9,966 nt of DNA from Tannerellaceae bacterium (lineage in GTDB: Bacteria > Bacteroidota > Bacteroidia > Bacteroidales > Tannerellaceae), in assembly GCA_031267775.1 (NCBI GenBank), contig JAIRYL010000193.1, forward strand, positions 1 through 9,966. The letters run 5' to 3'. Below the pieces are notes generated by a model. That model did no database searches, had not been told where the DNA came from, and was given only the letters and a program-made list of their open reading frames with translations. The position numbers were made by a program, and so were the translations under genes. Shown here piece by piece: positions 1-6,757 of the stretch. Within the stretch, counting starts at the first letter, position 1; every line of letters begins with the position of its first letter.

Positions 1-674
1 CCGGAAATTCATTTTTAAAACCAAGCAAAAGGTATGACGCTCAACTTATATATATTCTGAATAGCAAATATACATTCCTGGCCTTCACGTCTTATCGCCC
101 CAATTATTTTTCTCAAATCCCGTATCAGGATGAAGAACGGATGAAAATTATCTACCGGTATGAAAATTTCAAATACAATCATACTTTAGGAGTCGGAGCT
201 ACTATTCCAATCAGAATTGGAGATTTCTGGACGTCAAATTATTCGGTTCATGGAATCCGAATACAACAAAGACTGGAAAATTTCCATGGTTATTCATTCA
301 GTAGAAACGATTATCTTGTTGCCGTTCAAATGAATCATTCATTTACCATCTCAAAATCAAAACCGAATATAAAATTACAACTAAACGGAAATTATCAATC
401 GCCCATGATTCAGGGAGTTTATGATATAGGCCACTTTTATAATTTGTCGTCCGGTATAAGATGGTCTCTTTCAGACGAAGCCTATTTTCTTATTGAATAC
501 AATAATATAGCAAAGAAAATGACCCCCAATCCCACCACCGTAAATTGGGAAAATCAATACAATAGAAGAAAAATAATTGAACAACGTATTTTTAACGTAA
601 CTTTTTCATGGAGATTTGGAAATTATAAAGCGAAAAAAATTAAAAGTATAGATAATTCAAGATATGGAAAATAG
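1..674 (+). CDS. Outer-membrane beta-barrel family protein (TonB-receptor-like), C-terminal part
   Basis: The reading frame is already open at the left edge (first full codon at position 3) and ends at TAG 672-674, so only the last 223 residues are visible. The segment alternates aromatic and polar residues as outer-membrane strands do. It holds the pattern seen in OMP_b-brl_3 (PF14905-like) proteins: a 'FLKPS..YDAQLIYILNSKYTF' stretch followed by 'YRPNYFSQIPYQ', and it ends in a terminal strand 'FSWRFGNYKAKKIK' with a short 'SRYGK' tail. Family members are TonB-receptor-like barrels, usually with a carboxypeptidase-like domain and plug upstream, which cannot be seen here. An internal ATG at 141 lies mid-domain and is unlikely to be the true start. 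The substrate is unknown. The visible part is AT-rich compared with genes further right. Family call fairly sure; function unknown. Confidence 0.82.
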   Translation, partial: GNSFLKPSKRYDAQLIYILNSKYTFLAFTSYRPNYFSQIPYQDEERMKIIYRYENFKYNHTLGVGATIPIRIGDFWTSNYSVHGIRIQQRLENFHGYSFSRNDYLVAVQMNHSFTISKSKPNIKLQLNGNYQSPMIQGVYDIGHFYNLSSGIRWSLSDEAYFLIEYNNIAKKMTPNPTTVNWENQYNRRKIIEQRIFNVTFSWRFGNYKAKKIKSIDNSRYGK

Positions 675-686
675 TCTCGATCGAGA
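675..686. promoter_or_regulatory. 12-bp perfect palindrome upstream of the nucleotidyltransferase gene
   Basis: TCTCGATCGAGA is its own reverse complement. It begins on the base after the stop codon of the barrel gene and lies 9 bp before a -7 promoter box (696-703), which places it around the -20 to -35 region of that promoter. As RNA it would form only a 4-bp stem with a GATC loop before ATTTTTAT, which is poor for a terminator. A DNA-binding site is more likely than a terminator, but no regulator is identified and chance cannot be excluded. Confidence 0.3.
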
Positions 687-695
687 ATTTTTATC

Positions 696-703
696 TAAAT
701 TTG
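696..703 (+). promoter_or_regulatory. Putative Bacteroidota -7 box for the nucleotidyltransferase gene
   Basis: TAAATTTG matches the Bacteroidota -7 consensus TAnnTTTG exactly and lies 37 bp before the ATG at 741, so a transcript would have a leader of roughly 30 nt. No good TTTG -33 box is seen about 20 bp upstream. That region instead holds the palindrome at 675-686. Confidence 0.45.
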
Positions 704-740
704 CGCCAAAATGTATTGTATAATAAATTAAAACAATATT

Positions 741-1643
741 ATGAAACCAACTTTATTTGTATTAGCCGCCGGAATGGGTAGCAGATATGGAGGACTCAAA
801 CAATTAGACGGCTTAGGCCCAAACGGTGAAACAATTATGGATTATTCTATATTTGACGCAATCCGCGGGGGATTCGGTAAATTAGTATTTGTCGTCCGTA
901 AATCGTTTGAAAATGATTTTCGCATTAAAATTATATCCAAATATGAAAATCATATCCCGGTAGAACTCGTTTTCCAGGAATTAGATAATTTACCGGCCGG
1001 TTTTACCGTTCCGGAAGGACGCGAAAAACCTTGGGGAACCAATCATGCCGTATTAATGGGCAAAGACGTTATACATGAACCCTTTGCCGTAATAAATGCC
1101 GACGACTTTTATGGCCGCGACAGTTTTGCCGTATTAGGTAAACAACTCGCCGGGATGGAAGGTAAACAAAACGATTATTGCATGATTGGTTACCGGGTAG
1201 GAAATACGCTAAGCGAAAGCGGTTCGGTAGCCCGTGGCGTATGCGAAACAAATACGGAAAATTACCTTACAGGGGTTGTAGAACGTACGGCTATCGAACG
1301 AATAAACGATCAGATCCAATTTACCGACGAAAACGGAAAAACGGTTGTTTTAGACGATTATACGCCCGTATCTATGAATATGTGGGGATTCACGCCTGAT
1401 TACTTTACGTATTCGGAAGATTATTTTGCAAAATTCCTGCAAGAAAACAGGACGAATCTGAAAAGCGAATATTTTATTCCCTTAATGGTAAACGAACTGA
1501 TTACAAAAGGCAGAGTAAATGTAAAAGTATTGGATACTACTTCCAAATGGTTTGGGATTACGTATGCCAAAGACCGTCAGGGAGTGGTTGATAAAATAAA
1601 AGCATTAGTCGACGCCGGAGAATATCCGGACAAATTATTCTAA
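741..1643 (+). CDS. NTP-transferase family protein (sugar-phosphate nucleotidyltransferase-like)
   Basis: A 300-residue protein with the nucleotidyltransferase Rossmann-type fold signature. The N-terminal nucleotide-binding loop is LAAGMGSRYGG (residues 8-18), followed by K20. 'KPWGTNHAVL' lies at 97-105, and the metal-binding acid motif is 'INADDFYG' (118-125, D121/D122). Such enzymes couple an NTP to a sugar phosphate (or similar alcohol phosphate), releasing pyrophosphate, in the cytoplasm. The exact sugar and nucleotide cannot be read from the sequence; MurU-like or glucose-1-phosphate-type enzymes are the nearest idea. The length fits a stand-alone catalytic domain without an acyltransferase tail. 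The start follows a -7 box and an A/T-rich leader. The gene is alone, closed by a strong hairpin, with no sugar kinase or phosphotransferase partner beside it in the window. Confidence 0.85.
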   Translation: MKPTLFVLAAGMGSRYGGLKQLDGLGPNGETIMDYSIFDAIRGGFGKLVFVVRKSFENDFRIKIISKYENHIPVELVFQELDNLPAGFTVPEGREKPWGTNHAVLMGKDVIHEPFAVINADDFYGRDSFAVLGKQLAGMEGKQNDYCMIGYRVGNTLSESGSVARGVCETNTENYLTGVVERTAIERINDQIQFTDENGKTVVLDDYTPVSMNMWGFTPDYFTYSEDYFAKFLQENRTNLKSEYFIPLMVNELITKGRVNVKVLDTTSKWFGITYAKDRQGVVDKIKALVDAGEYPDKLF

Positions 1644-1650
1644 CAAAGTA

Positions 1651-1683
1651 AGAAAAGCGGAACCTGTCTGGTTCCGCTTTTCT
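1651..1683 (+). terminator. Rho-independent terminator after the nucleotidyltransferase gene
   Basis: A perfect 14-bp inverted repeat (AGAAAAGCGGAACC at 1651-1664 with its complement at 1670-1683) encloses a 5-nt TGTCT loop, 7 nt after the stop codon. The right arm ends in a T-rich run, and the left arm gives a matching A-run. On the opposite strand it would also have a T-rich tail, so it may work in both directions. Confidence 0.88.
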
Positions 1684-1758
1684 TCGACGCAACAATTCGC
1701 TTGCTCAAATAACCGATTCTACCTGGTTTTTATCCTTTTTACATTTGGATATTTGTAT

Positions 1759-1766
1759 TATTTTTG
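1759..1766 (+). promoter_or_regulatory. Putative -7 box of the cyclophilin gene
   Basis: TATTTTTG fits TAnnTTTG exactly and sits 20 bp before the ATG at 1787. The -33 region holds only T-runs (around 1736-1740) rather than a clean TTTG. The box lies after the preceding terminator, consistent with a separate transcript. Confidence 0.42.
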
Positions 1767-1786
1767 TTACAACAAACAGTATTAAG

Positions 1787-2458
1787 ATGAAACATATTTA
1801 TTTATTGCTATTGTTGATTGCATTTGTTTTTTCCACAACTCCTTTACGCGCCCAGGAAACGGAAACACTGGTACTAATTGATACCGATATGGGTAAAATA
1901 AAGGTAAAACTATTTAACGACATGCCTTTGCATCGCGATAATTTCATTAAAAATGTATCGGAAAACCTATACGAAGGATTACTCTTTCACCGGGTAATTA
2001 AACAATTTATGATACAAGCAGGCGACATTACCTCCAAAGACGCTCCATTAGATAAACAATTAGGGAGCGGCGACTTAAATTATACGATTCCCGCTGAAAT
2101 TATTTATCCTAAATATTTTCACAAACGGGGTATGCTTTGTGCGGCGCGTACTTCCGACGAGAGTAATCCCGAACGGGCTTCGTCTGCTACTCAATTTTAT
2201 ATCGTAACCGGTACGTTTTTTACTGAAATGGAACTCGACAAGATGGAAAAAACAGAAAACAAAACTTTTACTCCCGAACAAAAACAAAGTTATATGTTAG
2301 AAGGCGGTATTCCCAGCTTAGACGATAAATACACCATTTTCGGAGAAGTTGCGAGCGGTATGAACGTGGTTGATAAAATACAATTTGTCCCTGTCGACGA
2401 ACATGATCGTCCTTTAAAGAATATAAAAATAAAATCTGCGACAATTGTCGCTAAATAG
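1787..2458 (+). CDS. Secreted cyclophilin-type peptidyl-prolyl cis-trans isomerase
   Basis: A 223-residue protein: a signal peptide (MKHIYLLLLLIAF... cleaved near 'LRAQ', residues 20-23) followed by one cyclophilin domain. It speeds cis-trans isomerisation of Xaa-Pro bonds, probably on proteins folding in the periplasm. Visible family motifs are 'FHRVIKQFMIQAGD' (67-80, with the catalytic-type Arg at 69), 'SATQFYIVTG' (133-142) and 'YTIFGEVASGMNVVDKI' (182-198). An insertion at about 145-178 (Lys/Glu-rich) separates the last two blocks, as in other Bacteroidota homologues. There is no lipobox cysteine, so it should be soluble. The frame runs upstream to a TTG at 1745, but that would cover the promoter and spoil the signal peptide, so ATG 1787 is chosen. 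The 3' end overlaps the convergent rluA-type gene by 8 bp. Confidence 0.9.
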   Translation: MKHIYLLLLLIAFVFSTTPLRAQETETLVLIDTDMGKIKVKLFNDMPLHRDNFIKNVSENLYEGLLFHRVIKQFMIQAGDITSKDAPLDKQLGSGDLNYTIPAEIIYPKYFHKRGMLCAARTSDESNPERASSATQFYIVTGTFFTEMELDKMEKTENKTFTPEQKQSYMLEGGIPSLDDKYTIFGEVASGMNVVDKIQFVPVDEHDRPLKNIKIKSATIVAK

Positions 2459-3125
2459 AATCAAAGCTTTTCCACAAGCTATCATTTTGCGGTACGGAAG
2501 CGACCAATTCTATCGTTTCTTTGGAAACGGGGTGGGTAAACAGTACATGACGGGCATGAAGGCTTATACCGCCATCAGGATTAGAACGATTCGCTCCATA
2601 CTTTAAATCCCCTTTTACAGGACAGCCTGTTTTAGACAGTTGAGATCGTATCTGATGATGACGGCCTGTTTGCAAATCAACTTCCAATAAGTAATAATGA
2701 TCTGAATGAGCGATCAGTTTGTAGTGCAGAATTGCTTTTTTCGTATTCGGACGTTCGTTTTCATAAGCATAACTTTTATTTTGGCGTTCGTTTCTATCCA
2801 GCCAATGAACAAGTTCGTCTTCATCTTTTGGCGGACGGTTCTTTACAATAGCCCAGTATGTTTTCTTTATCTCTCCCAAACGGAACATATCATTTAAACG
2901 GGAAAGAGCCTTGCCGGTCTTGGCAAACAAAACAATTCCACTTACGGGACGGTCTAATCGATGAGGTATTCCCACAAAAACATTCCCGGGTTTCCGGTAT
3001 TTCTTTTTCAACCATTCTTTCAACTCATCGGCAAGAGTTATGTCGCCCGTTTTATCTCCCTGAACAATCTCGCCGCATTTCTTATTTACAGCTATAAGGT
3101 GGTTGTCTTCGTAAATGATATCCAT
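2451..3125 (-). CDS. RluA-family RNA pseudouridine synthase
   Basis: A 224-residue protein with the RluA catalytic motif 'HRLDRPVSG' (55-63), in which D58 is the nucleophile that isomerises uridine to pseudouridine in rRNA or tRNA. Other family blocks are 'LQTGRHHQIRSQL' (151-163), 'KGDLKYGA' (171-178) and 'SLHARHVLFTHPV' (188-200). There is no N-terminal S4 domain, so it is a short, stand-alone version as is common in Bacteroidota. The target uridine is not predictable from the sequence. It is the last gene of the minus-strand run, 60 nt after fabG, with an AT-rich hairpin in that gap. It may therefore be only partly co-transcribed with fabG. No clear -7 box is visible in the gap. Confidence 0.9.
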   Translation of the reverse strand: MDIIYEDNHLIAVNKKCGEIVQGDKTGDITLADELKEWLKKKYRKPGNVFVGIPHRLDRPVSGIVLFAKTGKALSRLNDMFRLGEIKKTYWAIVKNRPPKDEDELVHWLDRNERQNKSYAYENERPNTKKAILHYKLIAHSDHYYLLEVDLQTGRHHQIRSQLSKTGCPVKGDLKYGANRSNPDGGISLHARHVLFTHPVSKETIELVASVPQNDSLWKSFDSI

Positions 3126-3141
3126 TTGTATAAGTTGAAAA

Positions 3142-3178
3142 TTGAAAGTTGAAAATTAAATTCGTTTTCAACTTTCAA
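3142..3178. repeat. AT-rich inverted repeat with GTTGAAA units between fabG and rluA; possible terminator or attenuator
   Basis: TTGAAAGTTGAAAA (3142-3155) and its exact complement (3165-3178) form a 14-bp stem with a 9-nt loop. An additional direct copy, AGTTGAAAATTG, lies just before it (3133-3144). It lies 7 nt after the fabG stop on the minus strand. The stem has few G/C pairs and no clean T-tract beyond the repeat itself, so it is weaker than a classic terminator. The sequence type (strings of TTTTCAA/GTTGAAA) resembles short intergenic repeats that I recall from Bacteroidales genomes, but this was not checked. Confidence 0.55.
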
Positions 3179-3185
3179 CTATATA

Positions 3186-3932
3186 TTAAGTATTCATTCC
3201 GCCATCACAGTGGATGGTTTGTCCTGTTACGTACGACGCCAAGTCGGAAGCAAGGAATGTTGCCACATTGGCTACGTCTTCCGGCGTACCGCCACGACGC
3301 AATGGAATTTGTTTGGCCCATTCTGTTTTTACCTCTTCCGTCAGTACGGCTGTCATATCTGTAATAATAAATCCCGGAGCAATCGCATTGGCGCGTATAC
3401 CGCGCGAACCTAATTCTTTAGCCACACTTTTAGCCAATCCTATCATACCTGCTTTCGACGCCGAATAATTTGCCTGTCCGGCATTTCCCGAAACGCCTAC
3501 TACCGAAGCCATATTGATGATACTTCCGCCTTTCTGTTTCATCATGACAGGCGTTACGGCATGAACAAAGTTAAAGGCCGATTTCAGATTTACATTGATT
3601 ACCATATCCCATTGTTCTTCGGTCATACGCATCATCAGGCCATCGCGGGTAATACCGGCGTTATTTACCAGAATATCAATCCGTCCAAATTCTTTATGTA
3701 TTTCATTTATTACATGATGCGCTTCTTCAAAATTAGCCGCATTAGAAGCATAACCTTTTCCTTTCACTCCCAAAGCTTCTATCTCTTTTTGCGTGGCCTG
3801 TCCTGATTCGTCAATCATTAAATCTGTAAATGCCACGCTGGCGCCTTCCGAAGCAAACTTCAAGGCTATTGCCTTCCCTATCCCACGAGCCGCGCCGGTT
3901 ACAACAGCTACTTTACCTTCTAATAATTTCAT
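3186..3932 (-). CDS. fabG: 3-oxoacyl-[acyl-carrier-protein] reductase (FabG-type SDR)
   Basis: A 248-residue short-chain dehydrogenase/reductase. It has the NADP(H)-binding loop 'TGAARGIGKA' (12-21), 'NNAG' (90-93) and the catalytic set Asn-Ser143-Tyr156-Lys160 ('MASVVG', 'NYSASK'). It ends in 'GGMNT', as FabG proteins do ('CDGGM' motif). It reduces beta-ketoacyl-ACP to beta-hydroxyacyl-ACP in the cytoplasm, the first reduction after condensation. The length equals typical FabG. It lies 46 nt downstream of the fabH-like gene in the same direction, so the pair could carry out successive steps. Whether this is the main fatty-acid FabG or a dedicated paralogue cannot be decided here, since no fabD, fabF or acpP is adjacent. 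Other SDR substrates are possible but less likely given the neighbour. Confidence 0.88.
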   Translation of the reverse strand: MKLLEGKVAVVTGAARGIGKAIALKFASEGASVAFTDLMIDESGQATQKEIEALGVKGKGYASNAANFEEAHHVINEIHKEFGRIDILVNNAGITRDGLMMRMTEEQWDMVINVNLKSAFNFVHAVTPVMMKQKGGSIINMASVVGVSGNAGQANYSASKAGMIGLAKSVAKELGSRGIRANAIAPGFIITDMTAVLTEEVKTEWAKQIPLRRGGTPEDVANVATFLASDLASYVTGQTIHCDGGMNT

Positions 3933-3978
3933 TGTATCATAAGTTTAAGATGTATAAATTTTCAATCCATAAAATGTA

Positions 3979-4923
3979 TCAACACCTGATCAGGCATGCG
4001 CCTGCCGAATAGCCTCCGCCAAATACGGTAATGGCTACCAGGTCGTCTTTTTTAAATCGATCGACATTTTGCGCATAAACCAACGCCGAACTTACAGAGC
4101 CTGTATTACCCAAGCTTTCAATATTATGCAGGAATTTTTCTTCCGGTAAATTTAATTGCTTGGCTATATTCGACATAATACGCATATTTGCTTGATGACC
4201 TATAAAATAGGATAAATCATCTAACGACAATCCGTTCTTTTCCAAAAGAAATAATACGTTTTTCGGCATATAAGTACATGCCTGAACAAATACGTCGCGT
4301 CCTTCCGGCATCATAATCCCTCCGTCCAGCGGACGAAGTTGCACAGCGTACGGCCCTTTGCTTAAATGGCCTAAACCTTCGGTGTATATATCTATTACTT
4401 CCTGGTCGTGATCTGTTATGCGTTCGTTAGATATAAAAAAGGCGGCGGCGGCGTCTCCCCATAAATGCCCCGATTTAGGGTCTGCATCATTGGCGTACGC
4501 CGAATTTTTATCTGCAGAAAGAATCAACGCTTTTGTTGCTTTTCCTATGGCAAAATAACCCTCCACGATTTCCATTGCATTCAAAAATGAAGAACAGGCG
4601 GAAGATACTGAAAACGTTTTTGCCTTTTCCATTTTAAAATCGCACTGAGCTACATGAGCGGCAGTGGCAACCGTATCATAAGGCGAATAAGATGCGGAGA
4701 TTATCAGATCGACGTCTGTTATATCATAGGGTAATTTATGCAGCGCATCACGAACAGAGTCTAATCCCATAGTGGTTATATTCTCTTCCGGCTTGGCTTT
4801 TGATCGAGTTATAATACCTGTACGCTGTTCTATCCACTCGCTTGTTAACCCATTCACTTCTAAAAAATGATTGTTATGTACACGCTCTTCGGGTACATAA
4901 ACACCTGTAGCATTAATAAACAT
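3979..4923 (-). CDS. fabH: 3-oxoacyl-ACP synthase III (FabH-type condensing enzyme)
   Basis: A 314-residue thiolase-fold condensing enzyme. The catalytic triad is complete and at positions matching E. coli FabH: Cys110 in 'SSACSSF', His243 in 'GHQAN' and Asn273 in 'GNTGS'. The CoA/malonyl-binding features 'WIEQRTGI' (30-37) and Arg248 are present. It joins an acyl-CoA starter to malonyl-ACP, beginning a fatty-acyl or related chain. It is not in the usual plsX-rpmF-fabH context. Instead it follows a TetR gene by 10 nt and precedes fabG, which suggests a regulated or specialised copy. The starter unit cannot be read from the sequence. AGGA sits only 2 nt before the ATG, too close for a normal ribosome-binding site. 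A GC-rich patch near residues 156-161 simply encodes an alanine run. Confidence 0.87.
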   Translation of the reverse strand: MFINATGVYVPEERVHNNHFLEVNGLTSEWIEQRTGIITRSKAKPEENITTMGLDSVRDALHKLPYDITDVDLIISASYSPYDTVATAAHVAQCDFKMEKAKTFSVSSACSSFLNAMEIVEGYFAIGKATKALILSADKNSAYANDADPKSGHLWGDAAAAFFISNERITDHDQEVIDIYTEGLGHLSKGPYAVQLRPLDGGIMMPEGRDVFVQACTYMPKNVLFLLEKNGLSLDDLSYFIGHQANMRIMSNIAKQLNLPEEKFLHNIESLGNTGSVSSALVYAQNVDRFKKDDLVAITVFGGGYSAGACLIRC

Positions 4924-4933
4924 TCCTGATTTT

Positions 4934-5527
4934 TTACTTAATCTTAATTCCGTTAAATATTAAATTCATAATATTTTCTCTATGCCTGATCTTTTCAGAG
5001 ACCGTAAATCCCATTTGTCCCCGTATATAAGGCACTTCTAATCCTTTTAACGCATGATGCAAAATTTTAGCGGTGATGTTTACATCCGGCACCTGAAATA
5101 TATTTTTTTCCACGCCTGTTTCCAATATTCCTTTTATTATTTCCATTTCTTTCATATCGAACTCCTTGCGCGCTTTTTCAACACGCCAGATGTCACGGAA
5201 AAAATTAGCCCGTAACGTTCCATTCCGAAATACAATTTTTTTCACTGCGCTCAACCGGATATACAAGAAATTCATTAATTTCTCATCGGCAGGCAAATCT
5301 TTACCCGCTACTTCAAGCAACATTTCGTACAACTTGTTTAATTCTGTTTCTACCACTGCCTGGTAGATATCGTTTTTACTTTTAAAATAAGTATATAATG
5401 TACGCCTGCCTTTGCGCGAAGCTTGTGCAATATCGTTCATGGTTGTATTGTCTACTCCCATACGAGCAAACAATTGCCTGGCTACATCTACCAGCATATC
5501 CCGAGTTTTGGAAACAGTCATTGCCAT
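4934..5527 (-). CDS. TetR/AcrR-family transcriptional regulator
   Basis: A 197-residue protein with an N-terminal TetR helix-turn-helix. 'LVDVARQLFARMG' is followed by 'TTMNDIAQASRKGRRTLYTYFKSKNDIYQAVVE', with the typical 'TLYTYFKSK' recognition-helix end, and then a variable helical ligand domain. TetR proteins usually act as dimers that repress their own operon until a small ligand binds. The two genes that follow (fabH, fabG) suggest an acyl-CoA or fatty-acid signal, by inference only. The frame continues upstream to a TTG at 5587, but that start would overlap the promoter and operator candidates. ATG 5527 (or 5521, two codons later) is preferred because the HTH begins right after it. The next gene starts 10 nt after its stop. 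Confidence 0.86.
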   Translation of the reverse strand: MAMTVSKTRDMLVDVARQLFARMGVDNTTMNDIAQASRKGRRTLYTYFKSKNDIYQAVVETELNKLYEMLLEVAGKDLPADEKLMNFLYIRLSAVKKIVFRNGTLRANFFRDIWRVEKARKEFDMKEMEIIKGILETGVEKNIFQVPDVNITAKILHHALKGLEVPYIRGQMGFTVSEKIRHRENIMNLIFNGIKIK

Positions 5528-5532
5528 AAACT

Positions 5533-5555
5533 GCACATTTCTATTAAAACTGTGC
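5533..5555. promoter_or_regulatory. Putative TetR operator: 23-bp near-palindrome upstream of tetR
   Basis: GCACA (5533-5537) and TGTGC (5551-5555) are the outer arms of a dyad centred on 5544. Continuing inwards, 9 of 11 base pairs are symmetric (mismatches at 5538/5550 and 5541/5547). It lies 5 bp before the preferred tetR ATG and immediately downstream of a -7-like box (5557-5563), so a bound dimer would cover the expected transcription start. This is the classic layout for TetR autorepression. Size and symmetry fit the family; binding is inferred. Confidence 0.5.
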
Positions 5556-5556
5556 G

Positions 5557-5588
5557 CAAAGTACCAAAAAAAGATTGTATTTACCAAA
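5557..5588 (-). promoter_or_regulatory. Putative promoter of tetR-fabH-fabG
   Basis: Read on the minus strand, TTTG (5588-5585) is followed after 21 nt by TACTTTG (5563-5557). The pair resembles the Bacteroidota TTTG / TAnnTTTG arrangement, but the -7 box is one base shorter than consensus. Start of transcription would fall inside the 23-bp palindrome. Confidence 0.4.
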
Positions 5589-5680
5589 GTATCCGTACAA
5601 AAACTTTATTTTTCTCCGCTTTTTAATCATTTTTTGTGAAGTCCTTATATGCTGATTCGTATGGATGAGCGAGTAATTGG

Positions 5681-5688
5681 CAAAGCTA
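5681..5688 (-). promoter_or_regulatory. Possible second -7 box upstream of tetR
   Basis: On the minus strand this reads TAGCTTTG, an exact TAnnTTTG match, in the 126-bp gap after mutY. No TTTG -33 element is seen at the right distance, and it would leave a leader of about 150 nt before tetR. The gap holds no clear terminator after mutY, so read-through into tetR is also possible. Confidence 0.22.
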
Positions 5689-5713
5689 TACGTCTGAAAG
5701 CGGGCTGGAAGCA

Positions 5714-6757
5714 TTATTTTTCCAGATAAATCTGAAGAAGGCGGGGAATGGCATATTCGTTTATGGCGTAGCAGGGTATCTCTATACAGGATTGCAATGA
5801 TTCGGGGATTTTTTCTATCTTGATTTTATAGAATGTGGCGTAAAGTATTTGGTGGGATAATACGTGTTTTATATCAGACGCTTCTGCCGATACGGATAAT
5901 TTGCCGGCTCCTTTAATTAATTGTCGAAAGTTGTCTTTCCCTTGTAATTGCGCAAAATCTACAGGCGCTTCGGTTTCTATCAGGGGAAATTCATATAAAC
6001 CTTTCCAGATATCATTGCCGGAACGGCGGTTCAACCAGGTCTTTCCTCTATATATAATATGTAAATAATAAAAATAACGGTTTCTGGTTTTTGTTTTATG
6101 GCGCTTTACAGGATATGACAGAGGCGAACCGGAAGCGTATCCCAAGCATTTACTCTGGAGGGGGCAAAACATACAGGCTGGGTTTTGCGGCGTACATTGC
6201 AATGCGCCAAACTCCATAATCGCCTGATTGTGGAGCGCGGCTTTCGCGGGATTCATAACCGAAGCGGCCAGTTCTGTATATTCTTTTTTCCCTTTACCTG
6301 TATCGATGGGAGTATCCAGTGCGAAAAGGCGGGATAATACACGGAAAACATTTCCGTCGACTACCGGATAGGGCTTGTTCCAGACAAATGAAACAATAGC
6401 GGCGGCCGTATATGCGCCAATACCCTTTAGCGACAGTACTTCATTATATGCTGCGGGAAATTTCCCACCGTATTGCTCCATTATCTGGCGGGCGGCGGCA
6501 TGCAGGTTACGCGCCCGGCTATAATATCCCAATCCCTCCCAGTACTTTAGCGCTTCGTCTTCGCTAGCCTCTGCCAGCGACTGTACATCGGGAAAGCGTC
6601 CGGTGAAATGCAGGAAATAATCTTTTCCCTGCGCTACTCTTGTTTGCTGCAGTATAATTTCGGAAATCCAGATAATATAAGGGTCGCTTGCCTTTCGCCA
6701 GGGTAAATCCCGTTTGTTCGTACCGTACCAGTCTATCAGAATATCGCTAATTTCCAT
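5714..6757 (-). CDS. mutY: A/G-specific adenine glycosylase
   Basis: A 347-residue DNA repair glycosylase that removes adenine mispaired with 8-oxoguanine. The N-terminal domain has 'SEIILQQTRV' with catalytic Glu33, the helix-hairpin-helix 'LKGIGAYTAAA' (110-120) and catalytic Asp134 in 'VVDGNV'. A [4Fe-4S] cluster is bound by Cys188-x6-Cys195-x2-Cys198-x5-Cys204. The C-terminal MutT-like domain (from about 225, with 'WKGLYEFP' at 251-258 and 'HVLSHQ' at 298-303) recognises 8-oxoG. All key residues are present and the length is normal. A TTG at 6760 gives one extra residue, but the ATG at 6757 is chosen. It shares one base with the mazG stop (TGATG), which indicates translational coupling. 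Confidence 0.95.
   Translation of the reverse strand: MEISDILIDWYGTNKRDLPWRKASDPYIIWISEIILQQTRVAQGKDYFLHFTGRFPDVQSLAEASEDEALKYWEGLGYYSRARNLHAAARQIMEQYGGKFPAAYNEVLSLKGIGAYTAAAIVSFVWNKPYPVVDGNVFRVLSRLFALDTPIDTGKGKKEYTELAASVMNPAKAALHNQAIMEFGALQCTPQNPACMFCPLQSKCLGYASGSPLSYPVKRHKTKTRNRYFYYLHIIYRGKTWLNRRSGNDIWKGLYEFPLIETEAPVDFAQLQGKDNFRQLIKGAGKLSVSAEASDIKHVLSHQILYATFYKIKIEKIPESLQSCIEIPCYAINEYAIPRLLQIYLEK

Noticed and set aside
1745..1786. N-terminal extension of the cyclophilin to a TTG at 1745
   Set aside because: It would bury the signal peptide behind 14 residues and overlap the -7 box. ATG 1787 gives a standard secretion signal.
3985..4004. Small palindromes (CCTGATCAGG and a CAGGC/GCCTG hairpin) near the fabH 3' end
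   Set aside because: They lie inside the fabH coding sequence, with short stems and no T-tract following on the minus strand, so they are explained by codons and chance.
5528..5587. N-terminal extension of the TetR protein to a TTG at 5587
   Set aside because: The extension shows no TetR homology features and would overlap the promoter and palindrome. ATG 5527 or 5521 fits the family start better.
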